A model generated the notes under the pieces. The model did no database searches, was not told the origin of the DNA, and was given only the letters and a program-made list of their open reading frames with translations. Positions 1 through 9,906 of a stretch of 64,000 bases of DNA are shown here, one piece after another. Positions within the stretch are counted from its first letter, which is position 1, and each line of letters opens with the position of its first letter. Source of the DNA: Vicugna pacos (lineage: Eukaryota; Chordata; Mammalia; Artiodactyla; Camelidae); NCBI RefSeq assembly GCF_048564905.1, contig NC_133016.1, positions 6,084,001 to 6,148,000 of the forward strand, written 5' to 3'. A program made the translations under genes and the position numbers.

Positions 1-63
1 TAAAAATGTTAAAAAAATAAAATTAATACAGAAAAAATAGAGGGAAATTGCAGTTCCAAATTT

Positions 64-499
64 ATTTTTAAATTGTCTTTTAGTTTTTTAATTGAAGTAT
101 AGTTGTTATGCAATATTATGTTAGTTTCAGATGTACAGCAAAGTGATTCAGTTATACATACATAGTTATTCTTTTTCAGATTCTTTTCCATTATCGGTTA
201 CTACAAGATACTGAGTTCCTTGTGCTATACAGTGAATCCTTATTGTTTATCTATTTAAAATATACGTATGTATCTGTTAATCCCAGACTCCTTATTTCTC
301 CCTCCCCTCCCCCCTTTCCCCTTTGGTAACTGTAAGTTTATTTTCTATCTCTGTGAGTCTCTTTATGTTCTATAAACAAAATCATTTATATTACTTTTTT
401 GGATCTTATATTACATATAAGTAATATTATATAACATTTGTCTTTCTCTATTTGACTTACTTCACTTAGTATGACAATTTCTAGGTCCACCTGATGGAC
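64..499 (-). mobile_element. 5'-truncated L1 3' end, with target-site duplication
   Basis: This segment is the reverse complement of the 3' end of an L1 (LINE-1) retrotransposon of a type common in cetartiodactyl genomes. The recognisable phrases run from a T-rich left edge (the copied A tail) through the wording around 125-240 to the 'tctaggtccacctgatgg' block near 481, which is the distal coding or 3'UTR end in antisense. A 10-bp direct repeat, TTCCAAATTT, lies at 54-63 and again at 500-509, as expected for target-primed insertion. Only about 430 bp remain of a roughly 6-kb parent, so this copy was never able to move again. The intact duplication suggests moderate rather than great age. Subfamily not determined. 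Confidence 0.85.
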
Positions 500-599
500 T
501 TCCAAATTTTAAAAAATCTGTTTAAGAGCAGCCTGTTCTCAACAGTTTATCAGATCTGCTGTAACACAGGTAATAAAGCAAGGAAGATATTTTGGAGTG

Positions 600-812
600 G
601 GAAAAAAGACCTCTGTTGTTACAGGTTACCTGAGTTTGAATCCAACCACTAACACATTTAAATATGGAACTAAATTTTATTGCCAAATTATTAAACCTTC
701 TATTTTTTAATCACTTTAGCTGTCAATTAAGCATAATAGTGTCTATCTATCTACGCTATGGGGTTAATATGAGATTTAATGAAGTAATATTTGTAAAACA
801 CTGTCCAAAAAA
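600..812 (+). repeat. MIR SINE, diverged
   Basis: A strongly diverged copy of the ancient tRNA-derived MIR SINE. The order of matching phrases fits the MIR consensus: a 'gagtttgaatcc' B-box-like stretch near 631, then a block resembling the conserved core, then 'gttaatatgagatttaatgaagtaat' like the MIR 3' part and a final 'aaaacactgtcc'. The divergence is typical of elements inserted before the placental radiation. No coding capacity. Confidence 0.6.
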
Positions 813-1074
813 AGATACTCAATTTTAAATATTGACTCTGATGTCTGTTATTCTCTAAGTAACTATAATATTACTGTGCATTCTCATTAACGAACACTCT
901 TGAAAATCATAAAAACCTTCTAATGGTAGTTGATACATACAGAGGTACTTTACATGCTGAAATAATTTAGTTTATTGGCTGATATGTCATTTATTTGTTT
1001 CAGTAAGTATTCCTTGCCAAAGAGCATGCTTATCTATTAATTGTTCCCCCTCTTGTTGTTATAAATTAGACACT

Positions 1075-1385
1075 CAATTACTTTCCTCAGCTGACTCAAT
1101 CTTCCTGATTTTTGAAGAACATGTATCAGGCATTCTGTCTTCCAAAAAGCCTTCCCTGATACCTCTCAGGCTTGGCAAGGTCTTCTGTTCTCCTCCCAGA
1201 CTTCTCTGGATAAATTTTAGCATGACACGTTCAACATTATACTGAAATGATCTGTTTGGCAGCTTGTAAGCAGACTGAGAGAATCTCCAGGGAGGGATAA
1301 TTTTGTTTTCTCATTTGTGTCCTCAGCACCTTTTGCAGTGCCTCATGTGTAAGCGAGTCTTAAATTAATGCTTACTGCATTGAAC
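1075..1385 (+). repeat. L2 LINE 3' fragment
   Basis: This matches the 3' end of the ancient L2 LINE in sense orientation. The diagnostic phrase is 'aaaaagccttccctgatacc' at about 1145. It is followed in the right order by an 'agcttgtaagcagactgagag' block and then the 'ttgtgtcctcagcacctttt' block that precedes the L2 terminus. The upstream part of the LINE is missing. It is a molecular fossil with no open frame. Confidence 0.75.
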
Positions 1386-2879
1386 TTGCCCTTTGTTATG
1401 ACTGCAAAAAATGACAGAGTATCAGGAGAACTTGCAAGATTAAGGTCTACCATACAAAGGCATATTTGTTACCAGAGAAAATTCTTTCTAAAGAAATCAA
1501 TGAAGAAGTTGTACAAAAGAGTGGACCAAAAAATAGCTTTGTTTTTATTTATTAGGCTAAAATTACACTCCACTTGAACTGAGGGATGGCACCAAGTTCC
1601 TCTAAAGTTGCTTGTGGAATATTCAGTCCTCTTTTATAAACTACTCTGCAAAGAAGTTGCATCTTTTCAGGAATGCTGGTTTCTGTACTTAAAGGAAATT
1701 ATACGTCTTTTCTTCAGTGTTAGTTATGATGTAAAATAACCCCCTCATACAACCATATCATAAAATGTTCAGTCTTCTTGTCCAAGTAATTATTTATGCT
1801 AATCATAGTCATTAGAGTTGAAATTGATGAGAAAAAAATACTCAAAAGATAACCTCTGAACATTTTAATAGTATGTGTTAAACATTAGATAATAAGAACA
1901 TTAAAAGATATGTTTAATGATGTAATTAGATGACAAAATATTTTAATTATCTTCAAGAAAGTACAGATCTTTTCTTACAATAGCTTGGCACACATGTCAA
2001 AAGGCAGATAAAGAGGAATTATTTAGTGAGGGCACACTTTAAATAATCAGTTAAAAAACCATCACTGAGCTTCATGTGACTACAAAGGTTTGGGTTAGAT
2101 ATGAAAGCAAGGATGAGGTTTACTGTATAAATACTTTCAAAGAAGAGAATAACTCAGAGGCAAAAAATCATGCATGGTCACTCAAAAAATACATTTGCCT
2201 GGATTATAAATTGCAAATCTGTCTTAAGGTGTTACGTTGAATTTAATGATTTCTCAAAGATCTGACTTTTCCAGATCAGTTAGTGTTACCCCAGATATAA
2301 TAAGAATTCCCTAAAAAATCTGTACAGCTGTTTTTTTTTAATAATCATGCTTGATAGGTAACTATATGTTTAAAAATAATATGGTTATAATTACATTTAA
2401 TTTTTTAAAAATTTGACTTTTGTTTATTAAGATTGATACATTTTATGCTCAGTTTTCATAAAAGCTTTCAATAATTAGAATGTTCCAGTGTTCATTAAGT
2501 GAAAACAACCAAAGAAGAGCTATGAATTAAGAAATTTTTACATTTTTATTGCTTCCTATTATACATCCTATGTTGAAGTCACACTATTCAGACTAATTGT
2601 CCTCGGCAGAATTTTGGGGTTCTGGCTACAGAGTCACATGGGAATTAGATGCATTAGATTCAAAATTTGTTTAGTTTTAATTTTATTTATTATTTATTTA
2701 ATTTCCTCAGGGTAATTACATCAGATCATGTTGAATAACTCATACCCTAAATGGTGTTTGGTTTTCTGACTCTTGAGAGGGACTGAGTCATTCCTGGGAA
2801 GTTGCCAACCAGAGCCCAAGTGGGTCTAGACACACACTGGAACACATATTCCAGAGAAGCATCCAAATCTGGGGAATTT
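1386..2879. other. Unassigned AT-rich sequence
   Basis: I see no gene or repeat I can name here. The stretch is AT-rich, with A/T runs near 2330, 2400 and 2680-2705. A 69-codon open frame at 1368-1577 begins inside the L2 fragment and looks like chance. Confidence 0.5.
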
Positions 2880-3440
2880 TCTGTCAATAGCTAATGGCGG
2901 TTCTAATCTGTCCAGAGCTGCAGAGGCAGTTTGGCTGATAAACCATCACATAGGCGTCTCCTGGGTCTTACTGCTGGGAGCTCCGTGGTCTGGGGTTCTC
3001 ACAGCTCCGCAGGTGAGAGTGACTTCATTAAGCACGAGCTTGGTTATGGAGCCCAGCGGCTCAGGGGAAACGGGCTCAGATTCAGACGCTGCGAGTGGAA
3101 CGGCACTGAGTTTTCCTCATTTAGCTCCACCGCCAGCGGCGTGTGTCCTGACTCAGCTCCCTGGCTGACGGTGAGCGCTCCGTGTGATGCATTAGGGGGA
3201 TGGCAGACGTTCGAGGAGCCTTTTCTCCTCTTTCGTGCTACCTAGTTTTGCATCTGTCGTGCGACCGTTTGGGAGGCTGTGGCCTCATATGACATTTATT
3301 ATAGTCAGCAAAATAGTAGGAAGACGATTTCTGTCCTGCTGGCCAAAGAGTGTCTCTTTGAGGGTAACCTGTCTTTTTCTTTCCTCTCTGGTTATACTGA
3401 AGGCCAGATGTCACACTAAGTATTTTATAACTTGCTGACT
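2880..3440. other. GC- and CpG-elevated unassigned segment with donor-like sites
   Basis: Compared with its AT-rich left flank this stretch has more G+C and many CpGs, for example around 3040-3190. Two good 5' splice-donor look-alikes lie on the plus strand: CAG/GTGAGA with GT at 3013-3014, and ACG/GTGAGC with GT at 3171-3172. A 104-codon frame covers 2931-3245, but its translation resembles nothing I know. It could be an untranslated first exon, an old GC-rich repeat or neutral sequence. The sequence alone does not decide. Confidence 0.3.
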
Positions 3441-4429
3441 CTGAGTGTTCTAGAATACCTAAATGCTTTTAAAACTTAAGAAAAAAAGAAGTATTCATGT
3501 ATAGAGGTCTAAGTTTTTTGGAGTGTGGCCATGTTGAGGGTTCAACCAGAGTCACGGACAGGAAAGTGTTGGGACTTACCCTCTGATTGAGACGTGACCA
3601 TGCAGGGAGCTTCGTGGGAGGTCGTTGAAGATGACACTGGAATTGCTGCCCCCCCCCCCCACAGCTGCCTTCAAGCTGTACTCTCATTACCCAGTAGTTG
3701 TTGAGAATTAACTAGCCTCTGAGGCTTACAAGGAAAGGGAGCCCAGTTTATGAGTAGTTCCTTAAAGCCTCCTAAAGCTTTGCACGTGGCAGAGAGGACA
3801 GACCTCCTTCTGACTCAGGCTGAATCAGGGCGCTGTGCAGAGGTGGACACGGTGAGAAACACCTGCTGTCCACTTGTCCTCCTGGATAGAGACTGGCTGG
3901 GTGGCCCACTACGGGGCCAAATCTATGTTCAGTCCATTCTTGGTAAAAACATATCCTCTTCAAAACAAGTTGATGACTCGTGTGGCCCAGATTAAAAGGC
4001 TGGATATGCCTCTGTTAAAATACCGAAGGAGAATCTTAAATGTATTCTTAAGTGAGTTAGTAAAATCGGTGCTGTGAATTCCTGATAGTGAGGATCGCAA
4101 TGACGTGTCAGCAGGCGCAGATCCCGAAAGAGGGAGATTAAAAACAAAACCCGGAAATAAATGAATGGTGGATGAAAGATAAAGGGGAGAGAGAGAGTCC
4201 TAATGAGTAGAGCCAAGGTGAAGAAAGTGAGAGGAGAGGCTTAGACACCACGGAGAGAGAAGAACGTAAATCAAAAGGGGAGGCAAATCTGGGCAAGAAA
4301 CAGACAAAACCAAAGCAAGCAGGGTATTTACATCATAGGCCAGAAAGAGCATTTACTATTAAAGCAAGAAAATTAAATTCTGTCAATCCAGTGGGGATTA
4401 GAAACAGCTCAGTGCGGAGACAGACTGTG
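3441..4429. other. Unassigned sequence with C12 run and purine-rich tract
   Basis: No gene or named repeat is visible. A run of 12 C residues lies at 3649-3660. From about 4160 to 4330 the plus strand is strongly purine-rich (GGAGAGAGAGAG-type). Short open frames on both strands look random. Confidence 0.45.
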
Positions 4430-4965
4430 GAATTATGGTGGGTGGCCTAGAAGGATCACAAACCCAGATATTCTCTGACTGCTGGAGAGAGGGTGGTTCA
4501 GACCCATCACATACCCGCTCTGCGGTGCACGGCGGAGAGGGAGTGTGGTCATTAATTTGCAAACCCCTGAGCTGCTGCAAATGTGGGGGCAGCGGGGGTG
4601 TTAGGGGTGTGATATGGGGAGTGCCCAGCCGGCCTTGTTTATGTGTAATGAGGAAATCTGCTTTAGGTTGTACTGTAAATAAGGTAAACAACCTAATTCC
4701 CCGCCAGCCTGCTGAGGAAGCGGCCTTTACATCTCCCGGCGCCTGCAGCCGAGAAGAGCGCCAGCTGAGTCTGTGTGAGTTGAAAGCTACGGGTCCACTG
4801 AGGGGACAGTGGAGTCATTTCTCAGGAAGAGCATAGAAGGAAGCCAGCGGGGAGGACTGCTCACTCACAGGAAAGCCTGAGCTCTGCTGTGTCCAGCAGG
4901 CACCAGGGAGCAGGTGCCTGAGCAGGACTCGAGAAGAAGCACCCAGAAGACTCGGGCATCAGCCT
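4430..4965. promoter_or_regulatory. Candidate regulatory element with forkhead/homeobox motifs
   Basis: Several transcription-factor-like motifs cluster in a block with no detectable repeat. ATTAATTTGCAAA at 4551-4563 combines a homeobox TAAT with a POU-like half site. TGTTTAT at 4636-4642 and GTAAATAAG at 4675-4683 are forkhead-like, and GTAAACA at 4684-4690 is an exact canonical forkhead site. Such clustering in unique non-coding DNA resembles developmental enhancers. This is inference from motifs; conservation was not tested. A 133-codon frame at 4435-4836 shares the space but looks like chance. Confidence 0.3.
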
Positions 4966-6025
4966 GACCCGGGCTGGAAATGGAAGATCAGCCTAACCTA
5001 GAAGAAACTGAATCCTGACTCTGTGGAAAGAGAGGTCAGCTAAGGGGCTCAGCTTGTTCCTGGGTCAGGGAGAACTAGAACATCCCGTGACACCCCACTC
5101 AGGAGCCTACATGCTTGACGGGCAGCCAGTCCCCAGCAGGGCAGCTGTCCTGCTTGTTAAAATACTGACTGTTCTGCAAAGTGCTGCTGTCCTGAGCCAC
5201 TCAGTGCTCCCTTCACCTCTGCCCCAACTGGGACCAACTCCTAGCAGTCTGCTGGTCTAGCTGGCCATTGTCTGTATCAGTCAGACTCAGGAACATCTCC
5301 CTTCCCAGGACCTCTGGGTACTTTAGAGGTACACCTGCCTATACGCTGGTTCTCTCTGCCATCCAGCCCTGGCAGCCCCCAACAGGCACCGCCAGGGGCC
5401 ACCGTTAATCTCACCACGATACTACCAGGGCTCCTTTAGCACAGTGCCCATCACAACCCACCCTCCAGATACCTTGTAGTCCTGAAGGGACTTCGCGGAG
5501 GAGGCAAAGCCCTTGGCAAGGGCACTGGGGTCTTCCTGAGCGCAAAGGTCATCACGATCTGTTGCTAAATATTTTCAGTACAATCCCTGCTACGCTTACC
5601 GTGACAGCAAGTTAAATACGTCCTTCTCAATTCAGATGGTAGAGAAGCATGGGAGTGCTGTGAGTCAGTGTGCGCTTTGGGGTTAGATGTCCTGTTTTTA
5701 GTTAGCTACATTTACTGTAGTTGTATATCCTCAGCTTCTGGAATTCTCACTTTCTTCACTCACGAAATGGGAACTGAGTTATTGAGTAACTCCAGACTGC
5801 TGGGAGGCGTGAGAGTGATCACGTTCACAGTGGTGAGCGGAGTCTGGAGGGCACAGCCCAGGTTACCTCACTGCTGCTGTGACTGACAGCAGTACCACCG
5901 CTTCTGTTACGAAGACTATGGGCCACGTGAAGGACCTAGGGTGCTAGCCTGCCAGTGCCAGGATCTTGGCCAGGAGACATGACAGGGCGGCAAGGCCAGG
6001 GAGTCTACATCAGCCTTAATACTGG
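4966..6025. other. Unassigned mixed-GC sequence
   Basis: Moderately GC-rich compared with most of the window, without a recognisable gene, exon or repeat. Part of 5640-5850 may be a very degraded MIR, but I could not align it convincingly. Confidence 0.4.
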
Positions 6026-6460
6026 CAGACCTCTGAGATATTACGGGTTCAGCCCAGACCACCACAATAAAGCAAGTCACGTGGATTTCTTGGTTTCCCA
6101 GTTTGTATATAAGTTATGCTTACACTATGCTACAGTCTAGTAAGTGAACATCATGCCTATAAAATAAGCAATGTACAGACCTTAATTAAAAATACTTTAT
6201 TGCTAAAAGATGCTAACCATCATTTGCACCTTCAGTGAGCCATGGGAGTAACATCAAAGATTACGGGTCACAGATCATCGTAACAAATAGGATAATAATG
6301 ACAAAGTTTGAAATACTGCAAGACTTATTAAAATGTGACCCAGAGACATAAAGTGAGCAAATGCTGTTGAAAAGATGGCGCCAATGGACTTGCCTGACAC
6401 AGGGTTGCCAGAAACCCTCAATTTGTAAAAACACAGTGTCTGCGAAGCACAGTAAATTCA
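6026..6460 (+). mobile_element. Internally deleted Tigger1 DNA transposon
   Basis: A non-autonomous copy of the mariner-like transposon Tigger1. The left end starts near 6026 with 'cagacctctgagatatta', matching the Tigger1 terminal inverted repeat, and follows the consensus to the 'ctttattgctaaaagatgc' block near 6200. At about 6240 it jumps directly to the Tigger1 right end ('agtaacatcaaagattacgg'), which runs to 'ctgcgaagcacagtaa' near 6455. About 2 kb of transposase sequence is therefore absent. Many scattered substitutions indicate an ancient insertion. The right terminal repeat is incomplete or blurred. The structure is clear; only the subfamily is uncertain. Confidence 0.85.
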
Positions 6461-7066
6461 ACAAGCACAATTCCTTTCCACGTGCCCAGAAGTTGGATTC
6501 CTGAGGTTTCTCAAAAGTTATCTCTTGGTCTCTGTCTTTGACCCCTTTAGGTGACCCAGGTCACTGTTGCTGTTCAGGGAAAAATCTCCCTGGTATTCGT
6601 CGAATTTCTTGGGCACTAACCTTTCTATTATGTCAGCGATCAGTTCTGCTGCTGCAGTATTTTTGGAAAATTCTCTTTCAGGAAAAGCTTGTTGTCACAA
6701 TGTCTTTTGGTTCTGTCCTATCTTGTGGAAGTTTTGAGGGTTATTCTTGACTTTATTTGCCAGATTCAGGGGCGGACACTGCATCTTCATCCAGATAAAT
6801 GTGTCATCTCTCCTCCCACTTGTGCCCTGCATTGGACCAGCATCTCTGCCCCCGGAGCCAGGCCACCATGTACCTGACACAGTTCCTCGTGCTGCACCAG
6901 CCTCTGGGGTTCTGTCAGTGCAGCCCAGTGGCCACATCTCTGTGGGCCCGTCAGCTAAGGGGAGTCTCAGAAGTGTACGTCTTGAAGGACCTGTTCTCAA
7001 CTCATTACCCATGCAAAACAACATAGGATTACAGGATATTTTTGAGATAGGAGAATAAACTAGAGG
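6461..7066. other. Unassigned sequence between Tigger1 and 5S relic
   Basis: Moderate G+C, particularly 6760-7000. Open frames of 103 codons (plus, 6747-7058) and 125 codons (minus, 6695-7072) overlap each other and resemble no protein I recognise. It may contain an old unnamed repeat. Confidence 0.4.
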
Positions 7067-7152
7067 TACCATACCAGCTTGAACGCATCTGATGTCGTCT
7101 GATCTGACGAAGCTAAGCAGGGTCGGGCCTGGTTAGTACTTGGATGGGAGAT
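7067..7152 (+). pseudogene. 5S rRNA pseudogene, 3'-truncated
   Basis: The segment follows the vertebrate 5S rRNA sequence from about its tenth nucleotide. It contains 'ccatacca' then 'cttgaacg', 'gtctgatct', and a perfect 'gaagctaagcagggtc' followed by 'gggcctggttagtacttgga'. The match stops after 'tgggaga', so roughly the last 30 nucleotides are missing, including part of the internal C-box and the 3' stem strand. The A-box region is intact, but the gene cannot form the closing helix. It is most likely a retrotransposed or recombined 5S copy, common in mammalian genomes. It could also be the head of a 5S-derived SINE, though nothing downstream supports that. Confidence 0.88.
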
Positions 7153-7285
7153 GTACTATAATCTAGCTATTTTACACCCATTGATGTAATGAAGTTGTCT
7201 CGTCCTCAGTATCTGTGACAGCCAGTCATTAAACCTCTCCTTAATTATGTCCAATAATAAATATTCTACTTCACTATGGTGGATA

Positions 7286-7325
7286 TATTTATAAATATAT
7301 AGATAGATATAGATATACACTCACA
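7286..7325. repeat. AT/GATA-rich simple sequence
   Basis: An interrupted run of TATA, TAGA and ATAG words directly upstream of the MER2-like element. Low-complexity DNA. Confidence 0.6.
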
Positions 7326-7642
7326 CAGTTGACTCTCCTTATTTGTGGGTTCTGCACCTATGGATTCAACCAATTGCAGATTGAATATATTGAGGGAAAA
7401 AATTTCCAGAGAGTTCCAAAGACGAAAATGTGAATTTGCCACACACCGGCAACTATTTACCTAGGATTTACATTATATTAGGTGTTGTAAGTAACCTGGA
7501 TATGATTTAAAGTGTATGGGAGGATGTGCATAGCTTACATGCAAATACTTTGGGTTTTATATGAGACTGGAGCATCCTTGAGTTTTGGTGTCCATGGGGG
7601 TCCTGGAACTAGTCTCCCAGGGTTACCGAGGGATGATGGTAT
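7326..7642 (+). mobile_element. MER2-like Tigger MITE
   Basis: A short non-autonomous DNA transposon related to the Tigger group. It begins at 'cagttgactctccttattt' and ends at 'gagggatgatggta', whose reverse complement resembles the start, so terminal inverted repeats are present. The interior carries recognisable MER2 wording ('ggattcaaccaattgcaga', 'gccacacaccggcaactatt', 'aagtgtatgggaggatgtgc'). At about 317 bp it is close to full length for this family. It carries no transposase. The exact subfamily name is from memory. Confidence 0.8.
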
Positions 7643-7749
7643 ACATCCTCAATATTCTAATATTTTTTGTGGATGAATTGATGTTTGCCTTTCAATAATC
7701 TAAAACCATGCAGTAGAGATCTCAGTCTGGCCTCTGTCAGAAATCATCT

Positions 7750-8130
7750 CTATCACATAGTTACGCAGCTTCATCATTTTAGCTTCCCTCCTTCCTTTCA
7801 AGAAAAGTTTATTCGCACTCTGCTGGATGCTGAAAGCAGGTTATTCCCAGAGTGTCACAAATTCCTAAGGCTGTCTCTGCCCCCAAGGGGTTCACAGCCC
7901 CCTAAGAAAGGCGAACAGACACATAAAAAGATGAACTTGATTACAACGTGGAAAGACAGTGGGAACTGAAGGGACAGCATGTAAGGACCCCACGGTTGTG
8001 GACGGCTTCATGAAGAAGGAAAGTCCGGAAGCAAGGCCTCTCGTGAGTTCTAAAGGAGTCAGGATGGCCGTAGGGACTGGGAAATGCAGAGGGCGCGAAG
8101 TGAGCAGGGGCACAGGCAGGTAACGGCGAG
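7750..8130 (-). repeat. L2 LINE 3' fragment
   Basis: Antisense L2. The phrase 'tctgcccccaaggggttcac' near 7877 is the classic reverse complement of the L2 3' end. It is followed by antisense L2 wording ('gaacagacacataaa', 'gaaggaaagtccggaagcaa', 'gggactgggaaatgcagagg'), with about 25-30% divergence judged by eye. Old, non-coding fossil. Confidence 0.7.
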
Positions 8131-8359
8131 TTTTTCCATGAGAAGCAGCACTTCAGTGCTGCTGGGACGTGGAGTTACATACTCTCTGGGCCCCTCGGCT
8201 TCAGTTTCTTAAGTCAACCTTCTCCTCCATGTGGCCACCAAGTGGCCCTATGGCGCTGCAAACCCTCCATCCCACCACCCTGTCCACAGAAGGCATCACC
8301 ATCCATGAGGTTGCTCTGTATTTTCATCGTAATTTATGGCGCCACCATCATGACTAAAG

Positions 8360-8615
8360 CACAGGCTAGACAGTCAGACTGAGGGGTCAGCCACGTCTGT
8401 GCGGCTGGTTAGCGATGGGCCGTTTAACTCTGAGCCTTAAAAGCTTACTTGCCACCAAATGAGTGTAAGTAAAAGCAGCCACCTGAATTACTAAGAGGTG
8501 AAGCATGAAGAGTCCACTGAATTACTGAAGTTTGAAGTGAGCATTCTATGAACAGGGACGCACAGTGCCTTGTCCAGAATAAAAGTTCAGTCGTGAAGCT
8601 GTTGGTGTTATTTAT
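8360..8615 (+). repeat. MIR SINE, probable
   Basis: The order of phrases fits a decayed MIR in sense orientation: 'gtttaactctgagcctt', then 'gccaccaaatgagtgtaa', then 'cgcacagtgccttgtccaga' near 8560. The divergence is high and the boundaries are approximate. Confidence 0.45.
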
Positions 8616-8854
8616 CTTAGCGATGGTAATAAAATTAGTCTCAATACAAAGTGGTAATATTGATACCATTGTTAGCTAACCATTCGTCCTAGTTAAAACC
8701 GGGGAATGAGAAGAAACTCTTGCCTTTCCTTCACTGGCCTCCTCTTTCCCTAGGGGAACGTGCCAGTGTGCAAATGCTCCTACCGTGAAATCTATTATTT
8801 CCATGATAAATCCTTTAAGGTACATACGTCTAATCCTATACTTTGGACAAGTGT

Positions 8855-8940
8855 GGGATCTTCAGGCATATTTCCCTTAGAGGACACACCAAGACGGGAT
8901 CTTCAGGCATATTTCCCTTAGAGGACACACCAAGACGGGA
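8855..8940 (+). repeat. Perfect 41-bp tandem duplication
   Basis: A 41-bp unit starting GGGATCTTCAGGCATATTTC occupies 8855-8895 and is repeated without a single difference at 8896-8936. Four further matching bases, GGGA, follow. Two identical copies imply a recent local duplication, an allele with variable copy number, or an assembly artefact at a tandem repeat. The unit itself is not low-complexity and matches no repeat I recognise. Confidence 0.95.
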
Positions 8941-9699
8941 GTATGCAGTGACTGATCAATGATTCATAAGCACTTCCCAATGTATGCTGACATCTAAGAC
9001 ATCATACGATTTTAGAAACAGACACTGTAAGTGGGAGGCACTCCTGGGACGGTTCCCTGGGGTAAAGCTTTCTCTTGACCAAAGCTTTTAACGATGTTTG
9101 TAAAATCAAATGTAAGCAACATTCTTTCCTCTTTGATGCTCCTCTGCATCCCATTTCCAGGCACTCTCTCTCTTTGGACTGATCGGCCTCAGATGCAGCT
9201 CGGCCTGGGCGCAGTCAGCTTCCACCTTGCCCGTGGCCTTCACCCCTGTCGCAGGCTGGCCCCTACCCCTCCTGCCAGATGACGCGGACGACGTTTTCTG
9301 GAATTCGGTTTTCTCCAAACTTGCGAAATTTGCTCTCTTTACGTTTCGTGGTGCATCTGCTGTGACGCCTGCCTCTCCCGCTGTGTTATGGAGATGCCCC
9401 TGCAGTTTTTTTTGTCACACTGTGCCTACAGTTTTCATTTTGCCAAACAGTTCTTTTTTCTAATTTAGTCATAGGCCCTTTTGTTGAATCAATTCTAACA
9501 CTTTTGTCTCTGTTGATATTCTAACTGTGTCTAAGAACCTTCTTTCAAATAGGCCCAGAAAGCAGACGTCGCCAGCCATGGGTGTCATCCCCCTTGGGCA
9601 GAATTAACCTTTTAGTTTTCTTAGCAATTCTACCACTTTGCAGAGAATGCATTTTCATTTTTACTTTAAAATTATATACTTTTATCTCCATTATTTTTT
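8941..9699. other. Unassigned sequence, partly CpG-bearing
   Basis: No gene or named repeat. The interval 9180-9370 holds more CpGs than its surroundings (for example 'gacgcggacgacg' near 9281) but falls short of an island. The rest is pyrimidine-rich on the plus strand. Confidence 0.4.
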
Positions 9700-9795
9700 C
9701 TAGTATGGGAAGCTATTCAAGGGCAGAGCCCTTTGATTTATTTTTGTCCCTCCAGCCCCTTGTACAATGCCTGGCTGAATGAGTTAGTTGAAATT
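9700..9795 (+). repeat. L2 LINE 3' terminus
   Basis: The last ~90 bp of an L2 in sense orientation: 'caagggcagagccctttg', then 'tttgtccctccagcccctt', then 'acaatgcctggctgaatgag'. This order matches the L2 end. The VIC1-like SINE sits just downstream. Confidence 0.6.
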
Positions 9796-9809
9796 AAAAA
9801 TATAATAAT

Positions 9810-9903
9810 GGGGAGTGTATAGCTCAGTAGAAGAACGTATGCTTAGCGTGCACGAGGTCCTGGGTTCAACCCACAGGACCTCCGTTTAAAAAAAATAATA
9901 AAG
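9810..9903 (+). mobile_element. VIC1-like camelid tRNA-derived SINE
   Basis: A tRNA-derived SINE of the type reported from camelids. It starts 'ggggagtgtatagctcag', has an A-box-like TAGCTCAGTAG at 9820-9830 and a B-box-like GGTTCAACC at 9863-9871. After 'ggacctccg' it ends in an A-rich tail at 9886-9903. The tRNA-like head directly followed by the tail, without a long unrelated body, fits VIC1. The degenerate promoter boxes suggest the copy is not active. It is not a functional tRNA gene. Family assignment is from memory and is the main clue to the organism. Confidence 0.8.
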
Positions 9904-9906
9904 CAG

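Noticed and set aside
4435-4836. A 133-codon plus-strand frame in the GC-richer block
   Set aside because: The translation is unrecognised and a 97-codon frame overlaps on the other strand; composition explains both.
7067-7152. Functional 5S rRNA gene
   Set aside because: The 3' part, including some of the internal promoter and the closing helix strand, is missing.
9810-9880. Possible functional tRNA gene
   Set aside because: The boxes are degenerate, the anticodon arm does not fold convincingly and an A-rich tail follows, all of which fit a SINE.
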